NCBI RefSeq assembly: GCF_013744875.1
Contig: NZ_CP059399.1
Location: 496,001-560,000, forward strand
Direction: 5' to 3'
DNA length: 64,000 bases
Source: Nocardia huaxiensis
GTDB taxonomy: Bacteria; Actinomycetota; Actinomycetes; Mycobacteriales; Mycobacteriaceae
The position numbers and the translations under genes are program-made. Shown piece after piece: positions 25,120 to 35,522 of the stretch (positions within the stretch are counted from its first letter, which is position 1; each line of letters opens with the position of its first letter). The notes under the pieces were generated by a model. The model did not search any database. It was not told the origin of the DNA and worked only from the letters and a program-made list of their open reading frames with translations.

Positions 25120-25638
25120 GTGCACATCACCGCGAAAGTCGATTACGCGGTGCGCACGCTGGTCGAAATCGCCAAGGCGCAACCGGATTCGGTGAAGGCC
25201 GACGCGATCGTCGCCGCCCAGGACATTCCGCCGAAGGTGCTGGAGTCCGTCGTCGCGGATCTGCGCAAGGGCGGATTGGTCACCAGCCGCCGCGGTCCGG
25301 ACGGCGGTTACCGGCTGGCCCGTCCGGCCGCCGACATCAGCATCGCGAATGTGATTCGCGCCGTGGAGGGTCCGCTGGCGTCGGTGCGCGGGCAGCGTCC
25401 GGAGGATGTGCACTACGGCGGCGCGGCCGAACCTCTGCAGCGGGTGTGGATCGGCCTGCGCGTGAATATCCGTTCGGTGCTGGAGCGGGTGTCCGTGGCC
25501 GATATCGCGCACGATCTGCTGCCGTCGTTCCTGGATGAGCTGCTGCACGATCCGGACGCGTGGACTCGCCGCCCGAATTCGGCCGCTCGCGATATCGCCA
25601 CCGAGTGGCAGGACCTGGACCGCCCGGACATTCGCTGA
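25120..25638 (+). CDS. Rrf2-family regulator without cysteines
   Basis: A 172-residue winged-helix protein: MHITAKVDYAVRTLVEIA at the N-terminus, IPPKVLESVVADLRKGGLV, and the wing SRRGPDGGYRLARPA with the family GGY motif. Rrf2 proteins such as IscR, NsrR and RirA sense through an Fe-S cluster held by three Cys; this protein has no Cys at all, so it belongs to the cluster-free branch (e.g. YwnA/CymR-like). Start GTG 25120 follows GGGAGAGGCGGG. It precedes the ABC exporter genes by 154 nt. Confidence 0.9.
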   Translation: MHITAKVDYAVRTLVEIAKAQPDSVKADAIVAAQDIPPKVLESVVADLRKGGLVTSRRGPDGGYRLARPAADISIANVIRAVEGPLASVRGQRPEDVHYGGAAEPLQRVWIGLRVNIRSVLERVSVADIAHDLLPSFLDELLHDPDAWTRRPNSAARDIATEWQDLDRPDIR

Positions 25639-25652
25639 CCTTTGGGTTTCTC

Positions 25653-25688
25653 CTCAGGATTCCTGAGATTTCGGCCGTCCGGCCGACC
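25653..25688 (+). terminator. Tandem small hairpins after the Rrf2 gene
   Basis: CTCAGGA/TCCTGAG is followed by TCGGCCG/CGGCCGA. There is no U-run, so it is a weak or Rho-assisted terminator at best. Confidence 0.4.
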
Positions 25689-25792
25689 ATGATCGTTTGA
25701 AGTCAGTATGTTTCATATCGTGCCCGGGGCCGGGCACACGCCCGGAAAAGTTCGGGCTCGCCGCAAACGATCGAGGGTAGCCTTCGAACATC

Positions 25793-27526
25793 ATGCTGAT
25801 CAGACTGCTTCGCACTTTCCTGGCGCCCTATCGCGCCCAGCTGGCGGGTGTCCTCGTGCTACAGCTGGTCTCGGTCATCGCCATGCTCTATCTCCCCAGC
25901 CTCAATGCCGACATCATCGACGACGGCGTCACCAAGGGCGATATCGGCTACATCTGGACCGCCGGCCTGTGGATGCTGGCCGTGACCATCGTGCAGATCG
26001 TCGCCCAGGGCGCCTCGGTGTACCTGGGCGCACAGGCCGCCATGAGCGCCGGCCGCGACATGCGCGCCGCCCTGCTGCACCGCGTCGGCACCTTCTCCGA
26101 TCGTGAGGTGGGCGTGTTCGGCGCACCCTCGCTGATCACCCGCAGCAGCAATGACGTCAACCAGGTGCAGCTGCTCATGGTCATGAGCGCCACCATTCTG
26201 GTGATGGCCCCGATCATGTGCGTCGGCGGCATCATCATGTCGGTCCGCGAGAACCTCGGCCTGTCCTGGGTGCTGCTGGTCGCCGTCCCGGCGCTGGCGC
26301 TCACCATGACGCTGATCATCAGCCGCATGGTGCCCGGCTTCCGCCGCATGCAGACCCGCATCGACTCGGTGAATCGCGTTCTGCGCGAACAGATCACGGG
26401 CATCCGAGTGGTTCGCGCGTTCGTGCGGGAACGGCAGGAGACCTGGCGTTTCGGCATCGCCAACCGCGAGCTCACCGAGGCGTCGCTGTATGTCGGCCGG
26501 TACATGGCGCTCATGTTCCCGGCGGTCATGCTGATCTCGAACGTCACCACGGTGGCCGTGATCTGGTTCGGCGGCCACGCCATCGACCGCGGCGAGATGC
26601 AGATCGGCGCGCTCACCGCGCTGCTGTCCTACATCATGCAGATCCTGATGGCCGTCATGATGGCCTCGTTCCTGGCCATGATGGCCCCGCGCGCCGCGGT
26701 GTCGGCCGAGCGCATCGGCGCGGTGCTGGACACCGAATCCTCGGTGCAGCCGCCGCGCCTGCCGCAGCCCTTCCAGGGTGATCCGGCCGTGGTCGACTTC
26801 CAGTTCGCGGAATTCAGATTCCCGGGCGCGGAAAAGCCGGTGCTGCGCGGGATTCGGTTCCGCGCCGAACCGGGTACGACCACCGCTGTCGTGGGTGCGA
26901 CCGGCGCCGGCAAGACCACGCTGATCAATCTGATTCCCCGCCTGATCGATGTCACCGACGGCTCGATCACCGTGGGCGGCACCGATGTTCGCCACCTCGA
27001 CCTGGAACTGCTGCGCGAGCAGATCGGCCTGGTGCCGCAGAAGGCGTACCTGTTCTCCGGCACCGTGGCCTCGAACCTGCGCTACGGCAAACCGGACGCC
27101 ACCGACGAGGAACTGTGGCACGCGCTGGAGATCGCGCAGGCCGCGGACTTCGTGCGGGACATGCCGCAGGGCCTGGAAACCCCTGTCGCACAGGGCGGTA
27201 CGACGGTGTCCGGCGGTCAGCGCCAGCGCCTGGCCATCGCCCGCGCACTGGTGCGCAAACCGCGCATCTACCTGTTCGACGACTGCTTCTCCGCTCTCGA
27301 CGTCGCCACCGACGCCCGGGTGCGCGACGCCCTGCGGCCGGAGACTCGTGAGGCCGCTGTAATCACTGTGGCGCAGCGCATTTCGACGGTCCGCGACGCG
27401 GATCAGATTCTCGTGCTGGAGGACGGCGCGATCGTCGGGCTCGGCACGCACGACCAATTGCTCAGGGACTGCTCCGAATACCGCGAGATCGTGGAATCGC
27501 AGCTCAGCGCGGAGGAGGTTCGATGA
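25793..27526 (+). CDS. Heterodimeric ABC exporter, subunit 1 (degenerate NBD)
   Basis: A 577-residue half-transporter: six-helix TMD (about residues 15-300) and one NBD. Walker A is GATGAGKTT and the signature is VSGGQRQRLAIARAL. The Walker B end reads IYLFDDCFSALD (Asp where the catalytic Glu should be) and the H-loop reads TVAQRIST (Gln instead of His). It therefore supplies the inactive Walker side of one ATP site, as in TmrAB-type heterodimers. TAGCCT (25778-25783) is 9 nt before the ATG. The stop overlaps the next start by 4 nt (ATGA), so the partner is certain. Substrate unknown. Confidence 0.92.
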   Translation: MLIRLLRTFLAPYRAQLAGVLVLQLVSVIAMLYLPSLNADIIDDGVTKGDIGYIWTAGLWMLAVTIVQIVAQGASVYLGAQAAMSAGRDMRAALLHRVGTFSDREVGVFGAPSLITRSSNDVNQVQLLMVMSATILVMAPIMCVGGIIMSVRENLGLSWVLLVAVPALALTMTLIISRMVPGFRRMQTRIDSVNRVLREQITGIRVVRAFVRERQETWRFGIANRELTEASLYVGRYMALMFPAVMLISNVTTVAVIWFGGHAIDRGEMQIGALTALLSYIMQILMAVMMASFLAMMAPRAAVSAERIGAVLDTESSVQPPRLPQPFQGDPAVVDFQFAEFRFPGAEKPVLRGIRFRAEPGTTTAVVGATGAGKTTLINLIPRLIDVTDGSITVGGTDVRHLDLELLREQIGLVPQKAYLFSGTVASNLRYGKPDATDEELWHALEIAQAADFVRDMPQGLETPVAQGGTTVSGGQRQRLAIARALVRKPRIYLFDDCFSALDVATDARVRDALRPETREAAVITVAQRISTVRDADQILVLEDGAIVGLGTHDQLLRDCSEYREIVESQLSAEEVR

Positions 27527-29511
27527 GGCCCGGAGCACCGAATCCCGGCGCGCCGGATGCCAAGGCGAAGTCCTTCGGCCCGTCACTGAAGCGGCTGCTA
27601 CGCCGACTCGCGCCCGAGAAGTTCTATCTCACAATCATTTTCGTGCTCGCCGCCACCTCGGTGGTGCTGAACACGCTGGGCCCGCAGGTGCTCGGCCGGG
27701 CCACCAACCTCATCTTCGACGGTGTGGTCGGCAAGCAGCTGGGCCAGGACCTGCCGCCGGGCGTCCCGCCGCCGAGCAAGGACCAGGTGGTGGAGGCGGC
27801 TCGGGCGTCGGGCAACGACACCTTCGCCGACATGCTCGCCAGCATGCACGTGATTCCCGGTGTGGGCGTGGACTTCACGGCCGTCGGCCACGTGCTCGCG
27901 CTGGTTCTCGCACTGTATGTCGGCGCCTCGGTGTTCGGCTGGTTCGAAGCCTTCCTGCTCAATATCGTCATCCAGCGCACGGTCAAGCGCCTGCGCGACG
28001 AGATCGAGGAGAAACTGCACCGGCTGCCGCTGAGCTACTTCGACTCGCAGGCGCGCGGCGACGTGCTCTCCCGCGTCACCAACGACGTCGACAATATGGC
28101 GCAGTCGTTGTCGCAGACCATGTCCCAGCTGCTGATCTCGGTGATGACCGTGATCGGTGTGCTCGCCATGATGTTCTGGATCTCGCCGCTGCTGGCGCTG
28201 ATCGCGCTGCTCACCGTGCCGCTGGCGATCATCGTGACCGCGCAGATCGCCAAGCGCTCCAAGCCGCACTTCGTGGATCAGTGGAAGTACACCGGCGCGG
28301 TCAACGCGCAGGTGGAGGAGGCGTTCACCGGGCACGAGGTGGTCACCGCCTTCGGCCGGGTGCGCGAGGTCGGCGAGAAATTCGACGAGACCAACGAGAA
28401 GCTGTATCAGGCGTCGTTCAAATCGCAGTTCATCTCCGGCCTGATCATGCCCGCCATCATGTTCCTCGGGAACCTGAACTACGTGCTCATCGCCGTGGTC
28501 GGCGGTCTGCGGGTGGCGAGCGGGCAGCTGTCGCTGGGTGAGGTGCAGGCGTTCATCCAGTACTCGCGCGGTTTCACCCAGCCGCTCACCCAGATCGGGT
28601 CGATGATCAACCTGCTGCAGTCGGGCGTGGCCTCGGCCGAACGCATCTTCGAGATCCTGGACGCGGACGAGCAGATCCCGGATCCGGCCGAGGAGGATGC
28701 GCGGCCGATCACGCGCGGCCGGGTCGCCTTCGAGGACGTGTCCTTCCGCTACGAACCCGAGACGCCGGTCATCGAGAAGCTGTCGCTGGTCGCCGAACCC
28801 GGGCACGTGGTGGCCATCGTCGGGCCGACGGGTGCGGGCAAGACCACGCTGGTCAACCTGCTCATGCGGTTCTACGAGGTGGACGACGGCGCGATCACCA
28901 TCGACGACGTGGACATCACGCGGATCAGCCGCGATCAGCTGCGCTCGCGCATGGGCATGGTGTTGCAGGACACCTGGCTGTTCGGCGGGACCATCCGGGA
29001 GAACATCGCGTACGGCAATCCGAACGCCGACGAGGAAGACATCCTCGAGGCCGCGCGGGCCGCCTACGTCGACCGGTTCGTGCACGCACTGCCGCACGGC
29101 TACGAGACCGTCATCGACGAGGAGGGTTCCGGCGTCAGCGCGGGCGAGAAGCAGCTCATCACCATCGCGCGCGCGTTCCTGGCCAAGCCGTCCATCCTCA
29201 TCCTGGACGAGGCCACCAGCTCGGTCGACACCCGCACCGAACTGCTGGTGCAGCACGCCATGGCGGCGCTGCGCCGCGACCGCACGAGTTTCGTCATCGC
29301 ACACCGTCTTTCGACGATCCGCGATGCCGACACCATCGTGGTCATGGAGAAGGGCAAGATCGTTGAGCAGGGCACCCACGACCAACTGCTGAAGGACCGC
29401 GGCGCCTACTACAAGCTCTACAACGCCCAGTTCTCCGCGGCGATCACCGACGGCGAGGGCGAGGGTCTCGATCTGCCCGACCCCGACGCGGTATCCCTCG
29501 GCAAGAGCTAG
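27523..29511 (+). CDS. Heterodimeric ABC exporter, subunit 2 (canonical Walker B and H-loop)
   Basis: A 662-residue half-transporter with an N-terminal extension, six TM segments and one NBD. Walker A GPTGAGKTT, Walker B ILILDEATSSVD with the catalytic Glu, and H-loop VIAHRLSTI are intact, while the signature is GVSAGEKQL rather than LSGGQ. It thus completes the degenerate site with its altered signature and forms the active site together with subunit 1's SGGQ. Cotranslated with subunit 1. Related pairs exist in mycobacteria (Rv1272c-Rv1273c type); lipid or drug export is plausible but not shown. Confidence 0.92.
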   Translation: MRPGAPNPGAPDAKAKSFGPSLKRLLRRLAPEKFYLTIIFVLAATSVVLNTLGPQVLGRATNLIFDGVVGKQLGQDLPPGVPPPSKDQVVEAARASGNDTFADMLASMHVIPGVGVDFTAVGHVLALVLALYVGASVFGWFEAFLLNIVIQRTVKRLRDEIEEKLHRLPLSYFDSQARGDVLSRVTNDVDNMAQSLSQTMSQLLISVMTVIGVLAMMFWISPLLALIALLTVPLAIIVTAQIAKRSKPHFVDQWKYTGAVNAQVEEAFTGHEVVTAFGRVREVGEKFDETNEKLYQASFKSQFISGLIMPAIMFLGNLNYVLIAVVGGLRVASGQLSLGEVQAFIQYSRGFTQPLTQIGSMINLLQSGVASAERIFEILDADEQIPDPAEEDARPITRGRVAFEDVSFRYEPETPVIEKLSLVAEPGHVVAIVGPTGAGKTTLVNLLMRFYEVDDGAITIDDVDITRISRDQLRSRMGMVLQDTWLFGGTIRENIAYGNPNADEEDILEAARAAYVDRFVHALPHGYETVIDEEGSGVSAGEKQLITIARAFLAKPSILILDEATSSVDTRTELLVQHAMAALRRDRTSFVIAHRLSTIRDADTIVVMEKGKIVEQGTHDQLLKDRGAYYKLYNAQFSAAITDGEGEGLDLPDPDAVSLGKS

Positions 29512-30804
<1,293 letters not shown>

Positions 30805-30826
30805 CTTCGAGTGCGGCCCAACAGCT

Positions 30827-31609
30827 TTAGCTCTTCAGCGCCGGCGTCTCGACCGGCGCGTAGCTGGGCTCGTTCCGCTTCAGGAACCCGATCACCCAGT
30901 AGGTGATGGGCAGCACCAGCACCTCCGCGAGGGTCTTCCATACGAAGCCCACGATCAGGTAGTTGAAGAACGCGCCCCACGTGGTGATCCCGATGGCCCC
31001 GGCGGCGATGGCGCAGAAGATCAGCGTGTCGCCGAATTCGCCCACCACGGTGGACCCGATGAGCCGGGCCCACAGGTGCTTCTCGCGGGTGCGCTCCTTG
31101 ATTGCCACCAGCGTCGCGGAGTTCAGCATCTCGCCCACGAAGTACCCGGCCAGCCCCGCGATCACGAGCCGCCAGGTGGTGCCGAGCACCGCGCTGAACG
31201 CCTCCTGGTTCGGATAGAACGTCGCCGGCGGCAGTTCGATCGCGATCCAGAAGCAGCCGAGCATGAGCAGCAGGATGCCGAAGCCCATGTAGATGGCCCG
31301 CCGCGCGGCCTTGAAGCCGTACACCTCGCTGAGCACGTCGCCGATGATGTAGGCGAGCGGGAACAGGAAGAACGCTCCGTCGAGGGAGAGCGGAAGGATC
31401 TCGACCGGGCCGAGTTTCACCGGGTTCTCGGCGAACGAGGTGAAGAACTGAACGCCTTTGGTGGCGCAGATGTTCGAGATGATCAGAACTGCCGTGAACA
31501 GAACCACGACCGGTGTGTAATAACCCCCCGCCGCCTTCGCGAATGCCGCGTGTTCGGAAGCGGGGCGTCCAGTGTCGGCGGTCTCCGCCGGAGATAGTGC
31601 ATCACTCAC
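30827..31609 (-). CDS. Queuosine precursor transporter (YhhQ/DUF165, VUT family)
   Basis: A 260-residue membrane protein with about six or seven hydrophobic segments. It shows the YhhQ-type features: ISNICATKGVQF, FPLAYIIGDVLSEVYGFKAAR near residues 85-105, GEMLNSATLVAIK, and RLIGSTVVGEFGDTLIFCAIA. The family imports preQ0/preQ1 or queuine. Convergent with tgt (stops 22 nt apart). No de novo queCDEFG genes are in the window, consistent with salvage, though they could be elsewhere. Start GTG 31607-31609. Confidence 0.9.
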   Translation of the reverse strand: MSDALSPAETADTGRPASEHAAFAKAAGGYYTPVVVLFTAVLIISNICATKGVQFFTSFAENPVKLGPVEILPLSLDGAFFLFPLAYIIGDVLSEVYGFKAARRAIYMGFGILLLMLGCFWIAIELPPATFYPNQEAFSAVLGTTWRLVIAGLAGYFVGEMLNSATLVAIKERTREKHLWARLIGSTVVGEFGDTLIFCAIAAGAIGITTWGAFFNYLIVGFVWKTLAEVLVLPITYWVIGFLKRNEPSYAPVETPALKS

Positions 31610-31658
31610 GAATGAAACAGGATACCGGTAGCCCTGCCTGGTGGAATAGGCTGGGCAA

Positions 31659-32303
31659 ATGACGAATCCCGGTGATTCCGACGAGTGGTGGAAGCAGTAC
31701 AGCGGTGAAGGCGTGTCGCCGGATTCGCCATCTTCCGGTTCGGCGCCGCAGCAGCCCGCACCGCCACCCGCCGGTTACTCTTCCGCTCCGAATCTTCAAA
31801 AGCCACAGTCGAATCCGCCGTCGCAGCCGCAGTACGGCCAGCAGTCGGACCCCTACGGCCAGCAGCCGTACGGGCAGTCGTCCTCCCCGTCGAATCCGGC
31901 CGCCGCGTATCCGCCGCCCGCGCCGGCCCCGGCGCCCTACGGGTATTCGTCCGGCGGCTATCAGCAGCCCGCCGCAGGGGGTTATCAGCAGCCGTATCCG
32001 GGTGCCTCCGGCTACCAGCCCTACGGTTACCCGCAGCAGACGATGGGCACCAACGGCCTGGCCATCGCCTCGCTGGTGACCTCGCTGATCGGTCTGCTGT
32101 CGGTGTTCTTCTGCCTGTTCATCCCGATCATCTCGGTGGTGGGCCTGATTCTCGGTGTCATCGGCTGGAATCAGACCAAGACGTCCGGGCAGGACGGCAA
32201 GGGCATGGCGCTGGCCGGTCTGTGGGTCGGCGTGGCCGGTGTGGTGATCTCGGTTGGTTTCTGGCTGCTGGTGGCGGTCGGCGTGTCGTCGGGTTCGTAC
32301 TAG
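31659..32303 (+). CDS. P/Q/Y-rich DUF4190-type membrane protein
   Basis: A 214-residue protein. The first ~125 residues are low complexity, rich in Gln, Pro, Tyr and Ser with repeated QQ-S-DPYGQQ and GGYQQP units. Two hydrophobic segments follow (LAIASLVTSLIGLLSVFF; ALAGLWVGVAGVVISVGFWL) in the DUF4190 pattern, including LILGVIGWNQTK. Function unknown; such proteins are common in Nocardia and relatives. TAGGCT (31647-31652) lies 6 nt before the ATG. It faces the similar-tailed RDD protein. Confidence 0.8.
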   Translation: MTNPGDSDEWWKQYSGEGVSPDSPSSGSAPQQPAPPPAGYSSAPNLQKPQSNPPSQPQYGQQSDPYGQQPYGQSSSPSNPAAAYPPPAPAPAPYGYSSGGYQQPAAGGYQQPYPGASGYQPYGYPQQTMGTNGLAIASLVTSLIGLLSVFFCLFIPIISVVGLILGVIGWNQTKTSGQDGKGMALAGLWVGVAGVVISVGFWLLVAVGVSSGSY

Positions 32304-32322
32304 CTACTGCCGCGCCAACGAA

Positions 32323-32360
32323 AAAGCGGGTGCGCATCCGGTTGGATGCGCACCCGCTTT
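32323..32360. terminator. Bidirectional terminator
   Basis: AAAGCGGGTGCGCATCC and GGATGCGCACCCGCTTT form a perfect 17-bp stem with loop GGTT between two convergent genes. Confidence 0.93.
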
Positions 32361-32370
32361 CGTGCTGTCT

Positions 32371-33192
32371 CTAGCCCTTGACGACCTGGGTGCCGCCGGC
32401 GAGCTTGTCGTGCCAACCCTGCTTGTTCGGGTCCTGCTCGATGGTGACGGCGATGTAGATCGCCAGACCGATGGTCACCAGGGAGCCGAGGCACGGGATG
32501 ATGCTGGCCAGCAGCCACGCATTGCGCATGAACGCGGTCCGGGGGTCGGGGTTACCGCCACCGGGCGCCACGACGCGCAGGTTGAGCAGCTTCTTGCCGA
32601 GGGTCGCGCCCTGCGAGGACTCCAGGAACACGAAGTAGCCCACCCACAGGCCGAAGCCGAGCAGCGAGGTGACGAAGCTGGCGCCGATCCCGTTGCCGAT
32701 CACGGCCGTGATCGCGAGATTGATGATGAAGATGACGATGCCCGCGATGACTGCGTCGATGACGCGGGCGCCGAGGCGGATCCACACATCGGCCGGGAAC
32801 GCGCCGCCACCGAATCCCGGTGCGCCGTAACCCGGCTGGCCGTACGGCTGCTGCGGCTGACCGTACTGCGGCGGCTGCCCGTAGGGCTGCTGGCCGTACT
32901 GCGGCTGCTGCTGCGCGTACGGATCGGACTGCGGCTGACCGTAACCCGGCTGCTGGCCGTAACCGGGCTGCTGCTGACCGTAGCCCGGCTGCTGCTGGCC
33001 GTAGGGGTCCGACTTCTGGCCGTAAGGGTCGGGCTGCTGACCGTAGGGCTGCTGCCCGTACTGCGGCGGCTGCTGCTGCGCGTACGGATCCGACTGCTGA
33101 CCGTAGGGCTGCTGCCCGTACGGCTGGTTCGACGGGTACGGCTGTCCGCCGCCCTGCGGATACTGGTTGGGGTCGTACCCACCGCTTGTCAT
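32371..33192 (-). CDS. RDD-family membrane protein with long YGQ-rich N-terminus
   Basis: A 273-residue protein. Residues 1-~125 are near-perfect short repeats of the PYGQQ / QPGYGQQ / SDPYAQQQ type. The RDD domain follows: [15 protein letters not shown] (with R and D of the family name), [28 protein letters not shown] and ~3 TM segments. RDD proteins have been linked to ion exchange, but most are unassigned. Start ATG 33190-33192 after GAGGACGG. Confidence 0.85.
   Translation of the reverse strand: MTSGGYDPNQYPQGGGQPYPSNQPYGQQPYGQQSDPYAQQQPPQYGQQPYGQQPDPYGQKSDPYGQQQPGYGQQQPGYGQQPGYGQPQSDPYAQQQPQYGQQPYGQPPQYGQPQQPYGQPGYGAPGFGGGAFPADVWIRLGARVIDAVIAGIVIFIINLAITAVIGNGIGASFVTSLLGFGLWVGYFVFLESSQGATLGKKLLNLRVVAPGGGNPDPRTAFMRNAWLLASIIPCLGSLVTIGLAIYIAVTIEQDPNKQGWHDKLAGGTQVVKG
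32804..33180 (-). repeat. Low-complexity YGQ/QQPYG coding repeat
   Basis: About 375 bp of degenerate short coding repeats within the RDD gene, rich in CAG and TAC codons. Such tracts are prone to length change between strains. Confidence 0.75.
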
Positions 33193-33253
33193 TAGTTGCC
33201 GTCCTCGTTCGAGTTCGTTGGGGGTCTCTAGTCGAGTGCGTACGTTACGGACA

Positions 33254-34186
33254 TCACGTGGGTTGCAACAACCCGTCCGGATCGAGTCTCCAAGGTTCTC
33301 TCGGAAGGTTTTCCGGGCGGAAATCCGCTGTCAACTGTGCCGGATCGGTGACGGCGGCGAATCCGAGTGATCGGGCGAGTATTCCGAGTATGTGTTCGGG
33401 GGTTTCGCCGAGGGCGAGACGGTCGCGCAGGGTGACCGCGCCGTCGCGTTTGGCCAGCCGCTGCCCGGCGGTATTGAGGACCAGTGGCACATGTGCGTAC
33501 TGCGGCACGGGCAGGCCGAGCAGGGTGGCCAGGTAGGCCTGGCGTGGGGTGGAGGGCAGCAGGTCGTCACCGCGCACCACCTGGTCGACGCCCTGCTCGG
33601 CGTCGTCGACCACCACGGTGAGGTTGTAGGCGGGGATGCCGTCGCCGCGGCGCAGCACCAGATCGTCGACGGCGCCGCGGTAGGGGCCGTGCAGGTCGTC
33701 GGTGACCTCGAATTCGGTGACGGCGGCGCGCAATCGGAGTGCGGCGGGCCGTCCTTCGGCGCGGCGGGCGGCGCGTGCGCTGTCGGTGAGGTCGCGGCAG
33801 GTGCCCGGGTACGCGCCCATGGGTCCGTGTGGCGCGGTGGCGGCCTGCTGGATTTCCCTTCGCGTGCAGAAGCATTCGTAGGTGAGCCCGGCGGCCGTGA
33901 GCCGTTCGATGGCCTCTTCATATAGGGGGAGGCGTTCGGATTGCCGTGCCACGGGCGGATCCCAGTCCAGTCCGATGGCCGCGAGATCTTCCAGTTGCCG
34001 TTCGGCCGCGCCGGTTTTCACACGGTCGAGGTCGTCGATGCGCATCAGGAACCCGCGTCCGGTGCTGCGGGCGAACAGCCAGGCGAGCAGTGCGGTGCGC
34101 AGATTGCCCAGGTGCAGGTCTCCCGACGGGCTGGGCGCGTACCGCCCGTTTCCGGGTTGCTGGGGTCGCGGGGCGTCGGTGGGCAT
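33254..34186 (-). CDS. gluQ: Glutamyl-Q tRNA(Asp) synthetase
   Basis: A 310-residue truncated GluRS paralogue without the anticodon-binding domain. It activates glutamate and attaches it to queuosine 34 of tRNA-Asp. Features: [20 protein letters not shown] (HIGH-type motif), a zinc site formed by YECFCTR and YPGTC (C-x-C ... C), [19 protein letters not shown], and a KMSKS-type loop [10 protein letters not shown] 34184-34186 is preferred over the frame running to 34267; TACGAT (34196-34201) lies 9 nt upstream. Its neighbours tgt and the Q-precursor transporter support the Q-linked role. Confidence 0.92.
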   Translation of the reverse strand: MPTDAPRPQQPGNGRYAPSPSGDLHLGNLRTALLAWLFARSTGRGFLMRIDDLDRVKTGAAERQLEDLAAIGLDWDPPVARQSERLPLYEEAIERLTAAGLTYECFCTRREIQQAATAPHGPMGAYPGTCRDLTDSARAARRAEGRPAALRLRAAVTEFEVTDDLHGPYRGAVDDLVLRRGDGIPAYNLTVVVDDAEQGVDQVVRGDDLLPSTPRQAYLATLLGLPVPQYAHVPLVLNTAGQRLAKRDGAVTLRDRLALGETPEHILGILARSLGFAAVTDPAQLTADFRPENLPREPWRLDPDGLLQPT

Positions 34187-34299
34187 GGCCCGTCCATCGT
34201 AGGCAGGGGGTCTACGTTCGCATCCTTCGCACCGCCGCCGGTCCTTCGCAATATTGCGGGCGCACACAAAGAGTGTGGGTCACCAGTGGTTGTGCGTAT

Positions 34300-34803
34300 T
34301 CAGTGAATGCGCAGGCCGGGACGGAGTTCGGCCGGGTCGATGGGCTTTTCCGCGGCCAGTGCGGCGAGCAGCCGGTCCGCGTGTGCGATCAAACCGGGCC
34401 CGTCGATGTCGTAGGGGATGGGGTCGGTGGCCTCGATCCGGTGCTTCGCTCGCTCCAGCAGGGTGCGCGCGCCCTTCGGATTGCCACGTTGAATGTGGGT
34501 CAGCCCAACGGCGAACTGTGCGAGACCCTGCCACAGCATCCGTTCGGCGAATGGGCCGTTCTTCCATGCGGCCTCCAGGACTTCGTGAGCGTTGAAGGCC
34601 AGGCCGTCGTCGAGCAGCCGCTGGGCATAGTCGAGGGTCTCTTCGGGCGGGAGGTCCAGATCGTCGGGAATGCGGGGAACGCCGGCACTGCCGAATGGGA
34701 GGGGTCGTCCAAACCGGTCACGAGGTCGGGCATTCCGGGCACGCCCGGCGTCGTCTCGGTCCCGTTCGAGATCGTTCTGCGCGTGCTCGGCCATGCCCTC
34801 CAT
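34300..34803 (-). CDS. DUF309-domain protein
   Basis: A 167-residue soluble helical protein. The DUF309 core is LDYAQRLLDDGLAFNAHEVL then EAAWKNGPFAERMLWQGLAQ (with the conserved N-A-H-E-V-L-E motif) and FAVGLTHIQRGNPKGARTLL. Function unknown. ATG 34803 follows GGGGA; ATG 34794 is an alternative. The N-terminal ~40 residues are charged and probably disordered. Confidence 0.85.
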   Translation of the reverse strand: MEGMAEHAQNDLERDRDDAGRARNARPRDRFGRPLPFGSAGVPRIPDDLDLPPEETLDYAQRLLDDGLAFNAHEVLEAAWKNGPFAERMLWQGLAQFAVGLTHIQRGNPKGARTLLERAKHRIEATDPIPYDIDGPGLIAHADRLLAALAAEKPIDPAELRPGLRIH

Positions 34804-35189
34804 GATCCCCGATGCCGTCCGGGGCCCGTGGGCGACGGGATCGCTAGGAGTTGCGCTATGGGACCGACAGCAAAATTGCGGCTTCTGATAATTCGCGGCT
34901 TTCGAAGTCGGGCTATTTTTCTGCTAATAAATAGCTGGCTAACCTTGCCGGGTATTTGCTGGTTGAAAACGAAAGAATGCGATCTCCTATTGACGAACCC
35001 TGCTAGTGTTTAGCGCGGGAAGAGCCATAGGGGGTGCATTCCCATCGTGAAGTGCAGAGAATGGGTCGCACGGAGGGTTTGCGTGTAACCCCGGGCTGAC
35101 CCGAGGATCCGCGAATCGGCGGAACCCGCGTTGAATCAAGATCGATGCCAGCAAGATCTCATGCTTGATGCAGCAAAGGAGCTAGTACC
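34804..35189. other. A+T-rich intergenic region upstream of the DUF397 gene
   Basis: No gene is evident. 34870-35020 is notably A+T-rich for this genome. TTGACG (34990-34995) and TAGTGT (35004-35009) resemble promoter elements, but their 8-nt spacing is too short for a standard pair. An inverted pair ATCAAG/CTTGAT (35135-35140, 35164-35169) lies in the probable 5' leader. The region has promoter character but no recognised riboswitch. Confidence 0.45.
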
Positions 35190-35399
35190 GTGAAGGTGGA
35201 TTTGGCAGGCGCCGTTTGGCGTAAGAGCAAACACAGCGGCCCCAATGGCAACTGCGTGGAGGTCGCGTTCCTGACCGACGGAAACGTGGCGGTGCGCGAC
35301 AGCAAGGAGCACGGCCGCGGCCCGATTCTGGCGTTCACCCCCGGCGAGTGGGACGCCTTCGTCGCGGGCGTATCCGATGGGGAATTCCGGCGCGCGTGA
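35190..35399 (+). CDS. DUF397-domain protein, 69 aa
   Basis: A complete single DUF397 domain: VWRKSKHSGPNGNCVEVAFL, VAVRDSKEHGRGPILAF and FTPGEWDAFVAGVSDGEF. In actinomycetes these small proteins usually sit beside an XRE/DUF5753 regulator and act with it, as in developmental regulation in Streptomyces. Here no such regulator is adjacent. Start GTG 35190 with AAAGGAG at 35175-35181. Confidence 0.92.
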   Translation: MKVDLAGAVWRKSKHSGPNGNCVEVAFLTDGNVAVRDSKEHGRGPILAFTPGEWDAFVAGVSDGEFRRA

Positions 35400-35450
35400 G
35401 CCGGCTCTCCGTTCCGGAGAACGTTGGGTCGTAGGCTGTATCGCGCCGAA

Positions 35451-35488
35451 CGAAAAGCCCCGAGCCGCTGCGGACTCGGGGCTTTTCG
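35451..35488. terminator. Bidirectional terminator
   Basis: CGAAAAGCCCCGAG and CTCGGGGCTTTTCG form a 14-bp stem between the convergent DUF397 and qcrB genes, with T-runs on both strands. Confidence 0.92.
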
Positions 35489-35522
35489 CTGGGTTCAGCG
35501 CTGCGTATGCGGCGTCGACGGC

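Noticed and set aside
32804..33180. CRISPR-like repeat array
   Set aside because: The repetition is in-frame PYGQQ-type coding sequence without regular spacers.
34990..35016. Standard -35/-10 promoter before the DUF397 gene
   Set aside because: TTGACG and TAGTGT are only 8 nt apart, too close for a normal sigma-70-type promoter.
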